From assembly GCF_004217095.1 (NCBI RefSeq), contig NZ_SHKO01000001.1:1612001-1676000 (forward strand): a stretch of 64,000 nucleotides of DNA, written 5' to 3'. The notes under the pieces are model-generated. The model was not told the origin of the DNA and ran no database searches. It saw only the letters and a program-made list of their open reading frames with translations. Positions 9,298 through 19,302 of the stretch are shown here, piece by piece; within the stretch, counting starts at the first letter, position 1, and the number at the start of each line of letters is the position of its first letter. Made by a program: the position numbers and the translations under genes. The DNA comes from Advenella incenata. GTDB lineage: Bacteria; Pseudomonadota; Gammaproteobacteria; Burkholderiales; Burkholderiaceae_B.

Positions 9298-10759
9298 CAA
9301 GAAAATCATCCATGCAGAGCAGTTTCATGCTGTTGGTTGCACCGATCACGCCATAGTGGTCTCCTTGCAGGAGCAACACCCAGTCGCCGCGATTGAGTGG
9401 TTGATATTTAAGCAGTTGCGCCATCGCGGCCCGCGCTACATCGGTATCAGTGACCGCGGCCGGGTCAAAGTGCACCGGATATACGCCACGGAAAATAGCA
9501 ACGCGGTTACGGGTGCTGTCATGTGGGGTGAGGCAGTAAATGGGGACGCCTGAGCGAATGCGCGACATGATAAGCGGAGTATGGCCACTTTCGCTTAGCG
9601 AGATAATGGCGCGCACCTGATGAAAATGGTTGGCCGCATACATGGCTGCCAGCGCGATGGTTTCATCAAAGCGCGTAAACGTTTCGCCAAGCCGGTGGCC
9701 CGATTGCGTGGTGGTCGGATGTTTTTCGGCGCCTACGCAGATGCGTGCCATGGCCTTGACCGTTTCCACCGGATACAGGCCCGAAGCGCTTTCACCCGAC
9801 AACATGACCGCATCGGTGTAATCGAGGACGGCGTTGGCGACATCGGACACTTCGGCACGGGTCGGGAACGGATGATTGATCATCGATTCCATCATTTGCG
9901 TGGCGGTAATCACAAATTTATTCAAGGTGCGCGCGTGGCGAATGATTTTTTTCTGGATGCCGACCAGCTCGGCATCGCCCACTTCCACGCCCAGGTCCCC
10001 GCGTGCAACCATGACGCCGTCACTGGCGGTAATCAGCTCGTCCAGGGCCTGATCGTCGGCGACCGCTTCGGCCCGTTCGATCTTGGCAATGATCCAGGCC
10101 GAACTGCCGGCCTCCTGAACCAGACGCCGGGCTTCTTCCATATCCCGGCCGTAGCGCGGGAAAGACACGGCAACAAAATCCACACCAATCTCTGCGGCCA
10201 GCATAATATCGGCCTTGTCTTTTTCTGTCAGGCTTGGTGCCGACAGTCCGCCGCCACGCCGATTGATGCCCTTGTTGTTGGACAGCTCACCGCCCGAGGT
10301 GACCGTTGTGTAGACGTTCTGGCCTTCGATACGCACCACTTCAAGTATGATCCGGCCATCGTCCAGCAGCAATTCGTCACCCGGCCGGCAATCGGTCACC
10401 AGTTCCGGATAATCGATACCGACGATTTGCGCCGTGCCCTTGTCATAAGGATAGTCGTTGGAGAGGATGAATTCCTGGCCCAGTTCCAGCATGACTTTCT
10501 GGTTTTCAAAACGGGCGATGCGGATTTTCGGACCCTGCAGGTCGCCCAGAATCGCAATATGCACGTCAAGCTTGGCTTCCAGCTTGCGAATGATCCGGGC
10601 GCGTTCGCGATGGTCTTGCGCCTCTCCGTGAGAAAAATTAAAGCGGGCAACGTTCATGCCCGCCAGAATCATGGCTTCGATCTGGGCTTCGGATGCGGTG
10701 GCGGGGCCCAGTGTGGCAACAATCTTGGTACGACGTCTGGTGCTAAGCTGCGTAGTCAT
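9290..10759 (-). CDS. pyk: Pyruvate kinase
   Basis: Converts phosphoenolpyruvate and ADP to pyruvate and ATP in the cytoplasm. The 489-residue sequence begins TRRRTKIVATLGPA and has the nucleotide/K+ site NFSHG. It also has the catalytic IIAKIERAEAV, the metal-binding MVARGDLGVEV, and the substrate-loop string ATQMMESMI. Length and order match the bacterial family. It lies between gloA and glxK on one strand; the 67-base gap before it can form mutually exclusive hairpins (separate entry). Confidence 0.95.
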   Translation of the reverse strand: MTTQLSTRRRTKIVATLGPATASEAQIEAMILAGMNVARFNFSHGEAQDHRERARIIRKLEAKLDVHIAILGDLQGPKIRIARFENQKVMLELGQEFILSNDYPYDKGTAQIVGIDYPELVTDCRPGDELLLDDGRIILEVVRIEGQNVYTTVTSGGELSNNKGINRRGGGLSAPSLTEKDKADIMLAAEIGVDFVAVSFPRYGRDMEEARRLVQEAGSSAWIIAKIERAEAVADDQALDELITASDGVMVARGDLGVEVGDAELVGIQKKIIRHARTLNKFVITATQMMESMINHPFPTRAEVSDVANAVLDYTDAVMLSGESASGLYPVETVKAMARICVGAEKHPTTTQSGHRLGETFTRFDETIALAAMYAANHFHQVRAIISLSESGHTPLIMSRIRSGVPIYCLTPHDSTRNRVAIFRGVYPVHFDPAAVTDTDVARAAMAQLLKYQPLNRGDWVLLLQGDHYGVIGATNSMKLLCMDDFLDD

Positions 10760-10779
10760 GTAGGCGATTCCTTGGACGG

Positions 10780-10822
10780 ACTCAACGGCGGGCAGCCGTT
10801 ATGCTATATGTGATAAACGGCT
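10780..10822 (-). promoter_or_regulatory. Alternative hairpins in the pyk leader
   Basis: The gloA-pyk gap contains AACGGC (10784-10789), GCCGTT (10795-10800) and a second AACGGC (10816-10821). The middle segment can pair with either neighbour: a 6-bp stem with a 5-base loop, or AGCCGTT with AACGGCT as a 7-bp stem with a 15-base loop. Such competition is typical of attenuators, but nothing else proves regulation. Confidence 0.3.
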
Positions 10823-10826
10823 GAGT

Positions 10827-11240
10827 TCAACGCAGGCCGGTGCCGGCTGCTGTCAAATCTTTTCTCTCGATCAATTCGATTTTGTATCCGTCAGGATCCT
10901 GCACAAACGCGATAACCGTTGTGCCGCCCTTGACCGGTCCGGCTTCGCGTGTGACGTTGCCACCGGCCTGTTTAACGGCCTCACAGGCGGCATAGGCATT
11001 GGGCACGCCGATAGCAATGTGGCCATAGGCATCGCCCATATCGTATTCGGTAACGCCGTGGTTATAGGTCAGTTCCAGTTCGGCCTGGTGGGGGTTGGCT
11101 TCAAAACCCAGGAATGCCAGGCTGTATTTGTACTCAGGATTTTCCGAGCGTCGCAGCAGTTTCATACCGATAACATTGGTATAGAATTCAATGGATCGTT
11201 CCAGGTTGCCGACGCGTAACATGGTGTGTAGAAATTGCAT
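10827..11240 (-). CDS. gloA: Lactoylglutathione lyase (glyoxalase I)
   Basis: Detoxifies methylglyoxal by isomerising its glutathione hemithioacetal to S-lactoylglutathione. The 137-residue protein has the metal ligands H5, E56, H74 and E122 at exactly the positions known in E. coli GloA, which is a Ni-type enzyme. The ATG at 11238-11240 is preceded by GAGGA at good distance. Its position upstream of pyruvate kinase fits a by-product of triose phosphates. A GC-rich inverted repeat, GCGTCC-CGC-GGACGC (11270-11284), lies 30 bases upstream of the start and could be an operator or leader hairpin. Confidence 0.94.
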   Translation of the reverse strand: MQFLHTMLRVGNLERSIEFYTNVIGMKLLRRSENPEYKYSLAFLGFEANPHQAELELTYNHGVTEYDMGDAYGHIAIGVPNAYAACEAVKQAGGNVTREAGPVKGGTTVIAFVQDPDGYKIELIERKDLTAAGTGLR

Positions 11241-11556
11241 GTTGTCCTCGTAATAATGATGATGTGTTTGCGTCCCGCGGACGCGAGTTTCTATCATACA
11301 CGATCGTCGTGCGCGCAGCCGGCCCGTCAGTGAGTTTGGATGGTTGTTTGCGCGCCGGCGGCGATGGTTTTGCAACTGTCATATGGTGGTGTTCGCTGAT
11401 GGTGCATCGTTGCGACTTCAATGGCAAAAAAACAGGCAGTGCGCAGTATTCCATTGTCCGTTCAGATGATCACGGTGCCATGCGTTGCGGGCCAGGAAAA
11501 AAAGGGTTGAATGCTATCGCCGTGTAACGAAGACCGGGCGGCCATCACATTGCGTG
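11241..11556. other. Gap of about 316 bases without a convincing gene
   Basis: Lies between gloA and the YgjP-like gene, both on the minus strand. It holds two small inverted repeats, GCGTCC-CGC-GGACGC (11270-11284) and CACGA-TCG-TCGTG (11299-11311). On the minus strand there is a possible -10 TATGAT (11293-11298) for gloA. An 87-codon plus-strand frame has no recognisable features and I do not call it. Confidence 0.5.
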
Positions 11557-12357
11557 TCAGGCCTGCAGGGCGGGCAGGGTAGACATATCGGTTGTTTTCA
11601 GTTTCTGCATGGCCGCTTCGTAGCCCGGCAGGATGATGCCGACTTGTTGCCAGAACCGCGCGCTGTGGTTCATTTGCTTCAAATGGGCTAGTTCATGCGC
11701 GATGACATAGTCAATAATATCCGGCGTGAAGTGGATCAGCCGCCAGTTAAGGCGAATGCTCCCGCTGCTATTGCATGAGCCCCAGCGGGCGCGGGCGCGC
11801 GACAGCCGCCATGCTTGGAACCGCAGGCCGGCATTGTTCGCAAGTGCGTGGATGCGCTGATCAAAATATTGTTGCGCCTGCGTCTGCAGCCAGTGGGCTG
11901 CTGCGGCGCGCCGCTGTTCTGCACTGGCATTGGCCGGCAAGGCAAGCCAAAGCGTGTCCTGGAGCTGGGGGGCAAAGTGGTCGCCATCGAAGCGCGCCTG
12001 GCGCGCGTCGACATCAATGTCAATTGAAATAGTCGCACCCAGATAAGGAAGTTGTGTGCAGGCAAGCCAGGACTGTTGAGCTTGGTCGGCTGTCTCGTTG
12101 CGCTGGCGCCAGAAATCCAGTTTTTTCTGGATCCACTCGGCTTTTTCCAGCACGGCCTCGTCAATCTGTTTCAGCGACACCCAATAGGGCGCCGTCACAC
12201 GCAACCCTTCGCTGCCGATCACAAAGCCGATACTGCGGCGTCTGCTGCGCGCCAGGGTAAAGGTAATGAGCCCGTGCACGGTTGCCACGGTGCGCAGGCG
12301 TGCGCCATCGGGCAGGCTTGGGCCAGGCGTACGGAACAGTTCAGACTGCGACGTCAT
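11557..12357 (-). CDS. YgjP-type M48-like metal-dependent hydrolase
   Basis: A 266-residue protein of the YgjP/DUF45 (SprT-like, M48 superfamily) family. The zinc motif HELAH is at 221-225 with a third His at 231 (LKQMNH) and the family pattern ARARWGSCNSSGSIRLNWRL before it. Substrates are poorly known; the fold suggests a cytoplasmic gluzincin peptidase. The ATG at 12355-12357 overlaps the plsC 3' end by 17 bases, so it is probably co-translated as the distal gene of the glyQ-glyS-gmhB-plsC operon. The upstream 16 codons in the same frame look non-conserved. Confidence 0.87.
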   Translation of the reverse strand: MTSQSELFRTPGPSLPDGARLRTVATVHGLITFTLARSRRRSIGFVIGSEGLRVTAPYWVSLKQIDEAVLEKAEWIQKKLDFWRQRNETADQAQQSWLACTQLPYLGATISIDIDVDARQARFDGDHFAPQLQDTLWLALPANASAEQRRAAAAHWLQTQAQQYFDQRIHALANNAGLRFQAWRLSRARARWGSCNSSGSIRLNWRLIHFTPDIIDYVIAHELAHLKQMNHSARFWQQVGIILPGYEAAMQKLKTTDMSTLPALQA

Positions 12358-13075
12358 GATAGCGTTCAGGATTGAGCACGCGCATTTCACCTTCGATCCA
12401 GTCACGTACCTCTTTCATGACTTCGTCGGGCGTTCTGCCCGCCGGTTCAATGGGTGGGCCAAAGGAAATGGTAACCAGGCCCGGCTTTTTGGTAAACGGT
12501 TTTTTGGGCCAGCACTCCCCGGCATTATGCGCGACCGGAATGATCGGCGTATTGGCATGGACGGCCAGTCGCGTGCCACCCAGTTTGTAGGTGCCCGCCT
12601 GACCCGGCGGGATGCGCGTTCCTTCGGGAAAGAGCACCGGGGAACGGCCTTCGGCCAGGCGCTGTGTGCCAATTTCCATGACTTGCTGCATGGCATTTTT
12701 CCCTTTTTGCCGATTAATGGCTATATTGCGCAGACTGGCCAGGCCCCAGCCAAAGAAAGGGATGTAATTGAGCTCCTTCTTGTAGACGAAGCAGGCTGGT
12801 CGACGCGGAAACCAGGCGAAAAACATGGTTTCGTAGGTAGACTGATGTTTGCTCAGAAAAATAATTGGCGCATCAGGAATATGATGCTGCCCCTTGAGTT
12901 CGTAGCGAATGCCGACAAATATTTTGGCAGCCCATATCACCATACGTGGCCAGCCCGCGGTATAGCGATAGCGCCAGATAAAGGGCAGCGGCAAAACCAG
13001 CATGCATCCGATGGCGTAGGGCACAACGGTGATTGCCTGGAAAAGCAGGAAAAGAACAGAGCGAAGAAAAAGCAT
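12341..13075 (-). CDS. plsC: 1-acyl-sn-glycerol-3-phosphate acyltransferase
   Basis: Transfers an acyl chain to lysophosphatidate to make phosphatidate at the inner membrane. The 244-residue protein has an N-terminal hydrophobic anchor (about 2-33), the acyltransferase block around H77, and the PEGTR motif at 150-154. The usual HX4D catalytic pair appears here as H77-QSTY-E82, i.e. HX4E; I recall KHQSxxE as common in betaproteobacterial homologues. The ATG at 13073-13075 is two bases after the gmhB stop. Confidence 0.92.
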   Translation of the reverse strand: MLFLRSVLFLLFQAITVVPYAIGCMLVLPLPFIWRYRYTAGWPRMVIWAAKIFVGIRYELKGQHHIPDAPIIFLSKHQSTYETMFFAWFPRRPACFVYKKELNYIPFFGWGLASLRNIAINRQKGKNAMQQVMEIGTQRLAEGRSPVLFPEGTRIPPGQAGTYKLGGTRLAVHANTPIIPVAHNAGECWPKKPFTKKPGLVTISFGPPIEPAGRTPDEVMKEVRDWIEGEMRVLNPERYHDVAV

Positions 13076-13077
13076 GA

Positions 13078-13617
13078 TCAGGATTCCGTAAGCCAGCTGT
13101 CGACCACATCGGCCAGAGTCGGCCTGATTTGTACAGATTTGGGCAGACCGGGGTCGTTGCGGGTCTTCTGTCCGTTGCCGGTTTCCACCAACCAGGTCTG
13201 GCAACCGGCCACATGTGCAGCGGTGATGTCCCTGAGGGAATCGCCGACACACACGACGTCGTGGGCAGGGGCATCATAGCGTTTGAGTATTTCCAGGAAC
13301 ATGCCGGGCAATGGCTTGCGGCAATTGCATCCGGCATCCGGCAGATGCGGACACATGAAAATGGCGTCTATGTGGCCGCCCAACGCAGCCAGTTGTTGTT
13401 GCATTTTCTGGTGAATGGCGGTCAGGTCGTCGGGCGTGAATAACCCGCGTCCCAGGCCGGACTGATTGGTGGCCACAACCACTTTCCAGCCGGCGCGGCT
13501 AAGACGGGCAATGGCTTCAAGGCTGCCGGGCAGGGCTACCCATTCATCGGCAGATTTAATGAAGTCCGGCCGATCTTCGTTGATGACGCCGTCGCGATCA
13601 AGAATGGCCAGCTTCAT
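13078..13617 (-). CDS. gmhB: D-glycero-beta-D-manno-heptose 1,7-bisphosphate 7-phosphatase
   Basis: A HAD-family phosphatase of 179 residues in ADP-heptose synthesis for the LPS inner core. The nucleophile loop DRDG has D7 and D9, TNQSG is motif II, and CVGDS carries motif IV. The GmhB zinc-loop ligands are visible as C89, H91, C97 and C99. The start overlaps the glyS stop by four bases (ATGA), so it is translationally coupled to glyS. Confidence 0.93.
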   Translation of the reverse strand: MKLAILDRDGVINEDRPDFIKSADEWVALPGSLEAIARLSRAGWKVVVATNQSGLGRGLFTPDDLTAIHQKMQQQLAALGGHIDAIFMCPHLPDAGCNCRKPLPGMFLEILKRYDAPAHDVVCVGDSLRDITAAHVAGCQTWLVETGNGQKTRNDPGLPKSVQIRPTLADVVDSWLTES

Positions 13618-15749
13618 TGGGCCAGCCTTGATATATCGGCCACCAGATTCATGGTGGCGTGCAGTTGCGACAGCAAGGCCAGGCGATTGTTGCGAACGGC
13701 CGGATCTTCAGCCATTACCATGACATGGGTAAAGAAATCATCCACGGCCCCCCGGGTTTGCGCCACCGCGGCCAGGCTTTTCTCAAAATGTCCCTGGGCA
13801 GCGTCAGCACGCGCCGTTGCTTCGATTCCGTGCAGCGCATCGAACAGCGCTTTTTCAGCCGGCTCAGTGAAAAGGGATGGATCAATGGCAGGCAGACTGC
13901 CTTCGGTTTTTTTCAGCAGATTGCCGATTCGTTTATTGGCGGCGGCCAGGCTTTCTGCTTCCGGCAATTGGGCAAACGCTGTTACGGCCTTGATTCTGGC
14001 GGACACTTCCTGCAGCGCAGGCTGCACGGCAATCACCGCATCCACCACCGATTTGGCATAGTCGCCGCTGAGCTGATTGCGATATCGTTCGTAGATATAG
14101 ACCAGCACTTCCTCGGCTGTATCAGAATGCAGTGTGCCGGGACTGAAAGTGGTCATGGCAAAAGCCAGCAACGCAGGCAGATTAAAGCGCGTCGGGTTCG
14201 CCGGCGTGGTGGCCAGATAGCCGCCGATCGCCAGTTGTTCGATCGCACTGATAATGCCCAGCGCCGCGCGGCGCAGTCCGAACGGATCACGCTCACCGGA
14301 AGGCTGTAGCCCGATGCCCCAGATGCCGACCAGCGTTTCAATGCGCTCGGCAATAAAGAGAATGGCCGATATCAGGTTATCGTCGTTGACAGGGCTATCG
14401 AACCGAGTGCGGTACTGACCGTTGAGCGCCTGGACCACTTCGGCGGGCTCGCCGTCGGCCTGGGCGTAGTAGCCGCCCATGATACCTTGCAGCTCGGGGA
14501 ATTCTCCCACCATATTGGAGGTCAGGTCGGCCTTGGCAAGCTGTGCTGCGCGATCGGCCAGGGCGACATTGGCGTTCAGGTCTTCAGCAAGGCGCGAGCT
14601 GATGCGGCGCAGGCGTTCGATACGGTCATGCTGCGAACCTAGCTTGTTGTGATAGACGATATTGTCCAGTTGCGCCACCCGCGAGGCCAGTGGCAGCTTT
14701 CTGTCCGTCTCGAAAAAGAACTCGGCATCGGCCAGACGCGGGCGAATCACCCGTTCGTTGCCCTGGACAATATGATGCGGGTCGGCCACTTGCATATTAC
14801 TGACGATCAGGAATTTGTGAATAAGCCTGCCGCTGGCCGGATCGAACAGCGGAAAATACTTCTGGTTCAGGCGCATGGTCAGAATCAGGCATTCCTGTGG
14901 CACGGCAAGAAATTTCTCATCGAATTGCCCGACATAAACGGTCGGGTGCTCAACCAGGGCGGTGACCTCGTCCAGTAGTGGCGTTACTTCTGCTTCGTCA
15001 CCCAGCGAAGCGCCCAACGTCTTTGCGGATGCATCAAGCTGCTGGCGGATGGCGGCGCGGCGCGCTTCGAAAGAGGCAATGACACGGCCCTTGTCGGCCA
15101 GCGTCGCGGCATAGTCATCTGCATGGGCCAGCGTGATGGGGCCTTCGCTCATGAAGCGGTGGCCGTGTGTGCTGTTGCCGGCTTCAATGCCCAGAATGGT
15201 GACGGGCAACACCGTGCTGCCGTGCAGTACGACCAGACCATGGATTGGCCGCACAAAGCGTACGCTCGTCTGGCCGTCGGCCAATTGATAACGCATGACC
15301 TTCGGAATGGGCAGGTCTGCCAAGGCCGATTCAATGGCGGCCTGCAGCACGTTTTGCAATTGCGCACCGGCAGCAGTGCCATGGGCAACCAGGTATTCCT
15401 GCTTGCCATCGGATTCGCGGGCAAGATCAGCCGGCGTCAGGTGCGACAGATTTTTCGCCGCCAGTTTTTTCTGCAGGGCCGGCGTGGCCTGGCCATTTGC
15501 GTCCAGGCCCACTTTGACAGGCATGAGTTTTTCGGAAAACGGCTGATCGGGGGCGACCGCCAGTACGCTGCTTAACTGCGCTGCCAGCCGGCGCGGGGTG
15601 GCAAAGCATTGGGTCACATTGTCTGAGCCCAGCAGATGCTGCTTGGCCAGCGCCTGCGCAAGGCTGTCGGCGAACGCCTGTCCGAGCTTTTGCAGGGCCC
15701 GCGGTGGAAGTTCTTCGGTAAACAGTTCAACAAGTAAGGGCGAATTCAT
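13614..15749 (-). CDS. glyS: Glycine--tRNA ligase beta subunit
   Basis: The tRNA-binding/editing-like subunit (711 residues) of the bacterial alpha2beta2 glycyl-tRNA synthetase. It begins with the family string [15 protein letters not shown] and contains VLVEHPTVY-type and [16 protein letters not shown] blocks, then a helical anticodon-binding C-terminus. Family members are about 690-710 residues. The start overlaps the glyQ stop by four bases, keeping the subunits coupled. Confidence 0.96.
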   Translation of the reverse strand: MNSPLLVELFTEELPPRALQKLGQAFADSLAQALAKQHLLGSDNVTQCFATPRRLAAQLSSVLAVAPDQPFSEKLMPVKVGLDANGQATPALQKKLAAKNLSHLTPADLARESDGKQEYLVAHGTAAGAQLQNVLQAAIESALADLPIPKVMRYQLADGQTSVRFVRPIHGLVVLHGSTVLPVTILGIEAGNSTHGHRFMSEGPITLAHADDYAATLADKGRVIASFEARRAAIRQQLDASAKTLGASLGDEAEVTPLLDEVTALVEHPTVYVGQFDEKFLAVPQECLILTMRLNQKYFPLFDPASGRLIHKFLIVSNMQVADPHHIVQGNERVIRPRLADAEFFFETDRKLPLASRVAQLDNIVYHNKLGSQHDRIERLRRISSRLAEDLNANVALADRAAQLAKADLTSNMVGEFPELQGIMGGYYAQADGEPAEVVQALNGQYRTRFDSPVNDDNLISAILFIAERIETLVGIWGIGLQPSGERDPFGLRRAALGIISAIEQLAIGGYLATTPANPTRFNLPALLAFAMTTFSPGTLHSDTAEEVLVYIYERYRNQLSGDYAKSVVDAVIAVQPALQEVSARIKAVTAFAQLPEAESLAAANKRIGNLLKKTEGSLPAIDPSLFTEPAEKALFDALHGIEATARADAAQGHFEKSLAAVAQTRGAVDDFFTHVMVMAEDPAVRNNRLALLSQLHATMNLVADISRLAQ

Positions 15750-16648
15750 GATACTGCCTTGTTATTCTTGAGCATAGGGAAGCCGAGTTGCTCGCGTGAA
15801 TCATAGTAAGCCTGGGCGACCTTGCGCGACAGATTGCGGATGCGGCCGATATAGGCTGCGCGTTCCGTTACGCTGATGGCGCCGCGCGCATCAAGCATAT
15901 TGAATGTGTGGGCGGCCTTCAGCACTGACTCATACGCGGGCAGGGCCAGCGGAATCTCCACCAGACGGGCGGCTTCTTTTTCGTAGTCGTTAAAATGCGC
16001 AAACAACATATCGGTATTGGCATATTCAAAGTTGTAGGTGGACTGTTCCACCTCGTTCTGGTGAAACACATCGCGATACAGCACTTTTTCACCACTGGGC
16101 CGCACGGTCCAGACCAGATCGTAAACGCTTTCCACATCCTGAAGATACATTGCCAGCCGTTCCAGACCGTATGTGATTTCACCCAGGGTAGCGGGGCAGT
16201 CCAGGCCGCCCACCTGTTGGAAATAGGTAAACTGGGTCACTTCCATGCCATTGAGCCAGACTTCCCAGCCCAGTCCCCAGGCGCCGAGCGTGGGATTTTC
16301 CCAATCATCTTCGACGAAGCGGATGTCGTGCTCCTGCGGGTTGATGCCCAGTGCCTTCAGAGATCCGATGTACAGATCCAGGATATCCGGCGGCGCTGGC
16401 TTGAGGACAACCTGATATTGGTAATAATGCTGCAGACGGTTGGGATTTTCGCCATAGCGACCATCTTTGGGGCGGCGTGACGGCTGCACATAGGCAGCGT
16501 GCCACGGCTCGGGTCCGATGGCGCGCAGAAACGTGGCGGTGTGCGATGTACCGGCTCCCACTTCCATATCGTAGGGCTGCAGCAGGGCGCAGCCTTGGGT
16601 ATCCCAGTATTCCTGGAGTTTCAGGATAATCTGCTGAAAAGTTAGCAT
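15746..16648 (-). CDS. glyQ: Glycine--tRNA ligase alpha subunit
   Basis: The catalytic class II subunit (300 residues), charging tRNA-Gly with glycine. The start [15 protein letters not shown] is the conserved family N-terminus, so the ATG at 16646-16648 is chosen over a 29-codon extension. Motif-like strings [17 protein letters not shown] and [17 protein letters not shown] are diagnostic. It is the first gene of a run of five overlapping or abutting genes (glyQ-glyS-gmhB-plsC-ygjP-like). Confidence 0.96.
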   Translation of the reverse strand: MLTFQQIILKLQEYWDTQGCALLQPYDMEVGAGTSHTATFLRAIGPEPWHAAYVQPSRRPKDGRYGENPNRLQHYYQYQVVLKPAPPDILDLYIGSLKALGINPQEHDIRFVEDDWENPTLGAWGLGWEVWLNGMEVTQFTYFQQVGGLDCPATLGEITYGLERLAMYLQDVESVYDLVWTVRPSGEKVLYRDVFHQNEVEQSTYNFEYANTDMLFAHFNDYEKEAARLVEIPLALPAYESVLKAAHTFNMLDARGAISVTERAAYIGRIRNLSRKVAQAYYDSREQLGFPMLKNNKAVS

Positions 16649-16807
16649 GGACGGACTCAAGATAATTAGAAAAAGCTGAATCGCCGATTTTAACGGATTT
16701 GCCGCGGTATTCGGCTGTTTCTTGCGAGATGGCAACCATATGGGCGGATTTTGCGCGCGGAATGATTTAAAGTTCTGGTATCCCGAAAATGGCAGTCTGG
16801 AGCTCTC

Positions 16808-17575
16808 ATGTCTGAATTAATCAAGTCCGAAATACGTGGTCGCGTCCTTATTCTGACGATCAATCGTCCCGAGGCGCGCAATGCACTCACCTACGACACT
16901 TCATTTGCGCTGGCCGATGCGCTGGACCGGCTTGATGCCGATGACAATCTGACCGTCGGTATTTTACGCGGTGAAGGCAATACCTTCTGCTCTGGCATGG
17001 ATCTGAAGGAATTTGCCCGTACCCAACGCCGCGCGGTGGTTCCTGGGCGCGGGCTGGGCGGACTGGCCGAAGCGCCGCCGGCCAAACCGCTGATTGCCGC
17101 CGTTGAAGGCTATGCCCTGGCCGGCGGATTTGAGCTGGCCCTGGCCTGCGACCTGATTGTCGCCGCCAATAACGCCAGTTTCGGACTGCCCGAAGTCAAG
17201 CGCGGACTGGTTCCCGGGTCGGGCGGCATGTTGCGCCTGCCGCGCCGCCTGCCTTACCACGTTGCCATGGAAGCGCTGCTGACTGGCGATATGATTGCCG
17301 CCAAGCGCGCGCACGAGCTCGGTTTGGTCAACGATCTGGTGGAACCCGGCACGGCACTGGAAGCTGCGTTAAAATTGGCCGAGAAAATCGCTGCAAACGG
17401 TCCACTGGCGGTTCGCACGGTCAAGCAGATCGTGACCGAATCACTGGACTGGCGCACAGACGATATGTTTGCCCTGCAGAACCCCCGCATGGCCCACATT
17501 TTTTCATCGGAAGATGCCAAGGAAGGCGCCACTGCCTTCGCCGAAAAACGCCCTCCCGTCTGGAAGGGCAGGTAA
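16808..17575 (+). CDS. Enoyl-CoA hydratase/isomerase (crotonase family)
   Basis: The 255-residue protein has the CoA-binding and oxyanion-hole strings [10 protein letters not shown] and [13 protein letters not shown]. It also has [16 protein letters not shown]. Both catalytic glutamates of true hydratases appear to be kept (in GGFELA and LPEVK), which supports hydratase rather than a mere crotonase fold. GGAG sits just before the ATG. It diverges from glyQ and lies 25 bases upstream of the fumarase gene, so the two may share a transcript. The exact substrate cannot be inferred. Confidence 0.9.
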   Translation: MSELIKSEIRGRVLILTINRPEARNALTYDTSFALADALDRLDADDNLTVGILRGEGNTFCSGMDLKEFARTQRRAVVPGRGLGGLAEAPPAKPLIAAVEGYALAGGFELALACDLIVAANNASFGLPEVKRGLVPGSGGMLRLPRRLPYHVAMEALLTGDMIAAKRAHELGLVNDLVEPGTALEAALKLAEKIAANGPLAVRTVKQIVTESLDWRTDDMFALQNPRMAHIFSSEDAKEGATAFAEKRPPVWKGR

Positions 17576-17600
17576 CTTTTACTAGCAAATACATTCAATC

Positions 17601-19121
17601 ATGACAACTGTAATCAAACAAGATGATCTGATCCAGTCTATTGCAGATGCAATTCAGTTCATCAGCTACTACCATCCGGCCGATTATATTCAGCATCTGG
17701 CCCGTGCTTATGAACGCGAGCAAAGTGCGGCAGCCAAAGACGCAATTGCCCAGATTCTGACCAACTCGCGTATGTGCGCCGAGGGCAAGCGTCCTATCTG
17801 CCAGGATACGGGCATTGTGAATGTATTCCTGAAAGTGGGCATGGACGTGCGTTTCGATCTGTCCTGTACCTTGCAGGAAGCGTGTGATGAAGGGGTGCGT
17901 CGCGGTTACCTGGATCCGGACAACAAACTGCGTGCGTCGGTGCTTTCTGATCCGATTTTCGACCGCAAAAATACCAAGGACAACACGCCCTGTATTTTGC
18001 ATGTGGAACTGGTGCCGGGCAATACGGTCGATGTACAGGTCGCTTCCAAGGGAGGCGGTTCCGAAAATAAATCCAAGTTTGCCATGCTCAACCCCAGCGA
18101 CTCCATTGTGGATTGGGTATTGAAAACTGTGCCACTCATGGGGGCTGGCTGGTGCCCGCCAGGCATGCTGGGCATCGGCGTTGGCGGCACGGCTGAAAAA
18201 GCCATGCTGATGGCCAAGCAGTCGCTGATGGAAGACATCGACATGTACGAGCTGCTGGCCCGCGGTCCGCAAAACAAACTGGAAGAGTTGCGGATCGAAC
18301 TGTACGAAAAAGTCAATGCATTGGGTATTGGTGCGCAGGGCCTGGGCGGCCTGACCACGGTGCTGGATATCAAGATCAGTACCTATCCGACCCATGCGGC
18401 CTCTAAACCCATCGCCATGATTCCCAACTGCGCGGCGACCCGCCACGTGCATTTTGTGCTGGACGGATCGGGCGTGGCGAACCTGACGCCGCCATCGCTG
18501 TCCGACTGGCCTGACGTGCACTGGGCCCCTGACTACAATGCCTCCAAGCAGGTGAACCTGGATACGCTGACCAAAGAAGAAGTGGCCAGCTGGCAGCCCG
18601 GTCAGACGCTGCTCTTGAACGGCAAGATGCTCACCGGCCGCGACGCGGCACATAAGCGCATTCAGGACATGCTGGCAAAAGGCGAACCGCTGCCGGTCGA
18701 TTTCACCAACCGCGTCATTTATTATGTGGGGCCGGTCGATCCGGTGCGCGATGAAGTGGTGGGGCCTGCAGGTCCAACGACAGCCACTCGCATGGACAAA
18801 TTCACTGACATGATGCTGGAGAAAACCGGTTTGATCGCGATGATCGGTAAGGCCGAACGCGGTCCGGTCGCCATCGAATCAATCAAGAATCATCGTTCTG
18901 CCTATCTGATGGCAGTGGGCGGGTCGGCCTATCTGGTGTCCAAAGCCATTCGCGGCGCCAAAGTGGTTGGGTTCGAAGACCTGGGCATGGAAGCCATTTA
19001 CGAATTCGATGTCAAGGATATGCCGGTGACGGTTGCCGTCGACTCCAGTGGCACCTCGGTGCACAAGACGGGGCCGCGCGAGTGGCAGGCGAAAATCGGT
19101 ATTATTCCGGTACCTGCCTGA
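17601..19121 (+). CDS. Class I fumarate hydratase (4Fe-4S, oxygen-sensitive type)
   Basis: Hydrates fumarate to malate in the TCA cycle. The single 506-residue chain is FumA-like (fused alpha and beta parts). The three cluster cysteines are visible: C67 in ICQDTG, C185 in WCPPGMLGIGVGG and C277 in PNCAATRH. The C-terminal half holds the YYVGP swivelling-domain block. It ends in an excellent intrinsic terminator (19157-19185). No class II fumC is in the window for comparison, so I leave the symbol empty. Confidence 0.93.
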   Translation: MTTVIKQDDLIQSIADAIQFISYYHPADYIQHLARAYEREQSAAAKDAIAQILTNSRMCAEGKRPICQDTGIVNVFLKVGMDVRFDLSCTLQEACDEGVRRGYLDPDNKLRASVLSDPIFDRKNTKDNTPCILHVELVPGNTVDVQVASKGGGSENKSKFAMLNPSDSIVDWVLKTVPLMGAGWCPPGMLGIGVGGTAEKAMLMAKQSLMEDIDMYELLARGPQNKLEELRIELYEKVNALGIGAQGLGGLTTVLDIKISTYPTHAASKPIAMIPNCAATRHVHFVLDGSGVANLTPPSLSDWPDVHWAPDYNASKQVNLDTLTKEEVASWQPGQTLLLNGKMLTGRDAAHKRIQDMLAKGEPLPVDFTNRVIYYVGPVDPVRDEVVGPAGPTTATRMDKFTDMMLEKTGLIAMIGKAERGPVAIESIKNHRSAYLMAVGGSAYLVSKAIRGAKVVGFEDLGMEAIYEFDVKDMPVTVAVDSSGTSVHKTGPREWQAKIGIIPVPA

Positions 19122-19156
19122 TGCGTTGAAGATTCGTTTAGGCGAAAAAGGAAAGG

Positions 19157-19185
19157 CCTGCAGCCTGGCGCTGCAGGTTTTTTTT
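19157..19185 (+). terminator. Rho-independent terminator after the fumarase gene
   Basis: An 8-bp perfect stem CCTGCAGC/GCTGCAGG with a 5-base loop is followed at once by eight T residues (19178-19185), 35 bases after the stop codon. Confidence 0.92.
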
Positions 19186-19302
19186 GTTTGGATCATCCTG
19201 CCGATGGCGTCATGGCGTTGCGAACGCCGCCATGGGTGCCGGTTCAGTCCGGATGGATGGGCCTGGCCAACGTTAGGTTGTGGCAAGGTGCTGTCATCAT
19301 CG

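Noticed and set aside
9620-10813. 397-codon plus-strand frame
   Set aside because: Antisense shadow of pyk, a full-length recognisable enzyme.
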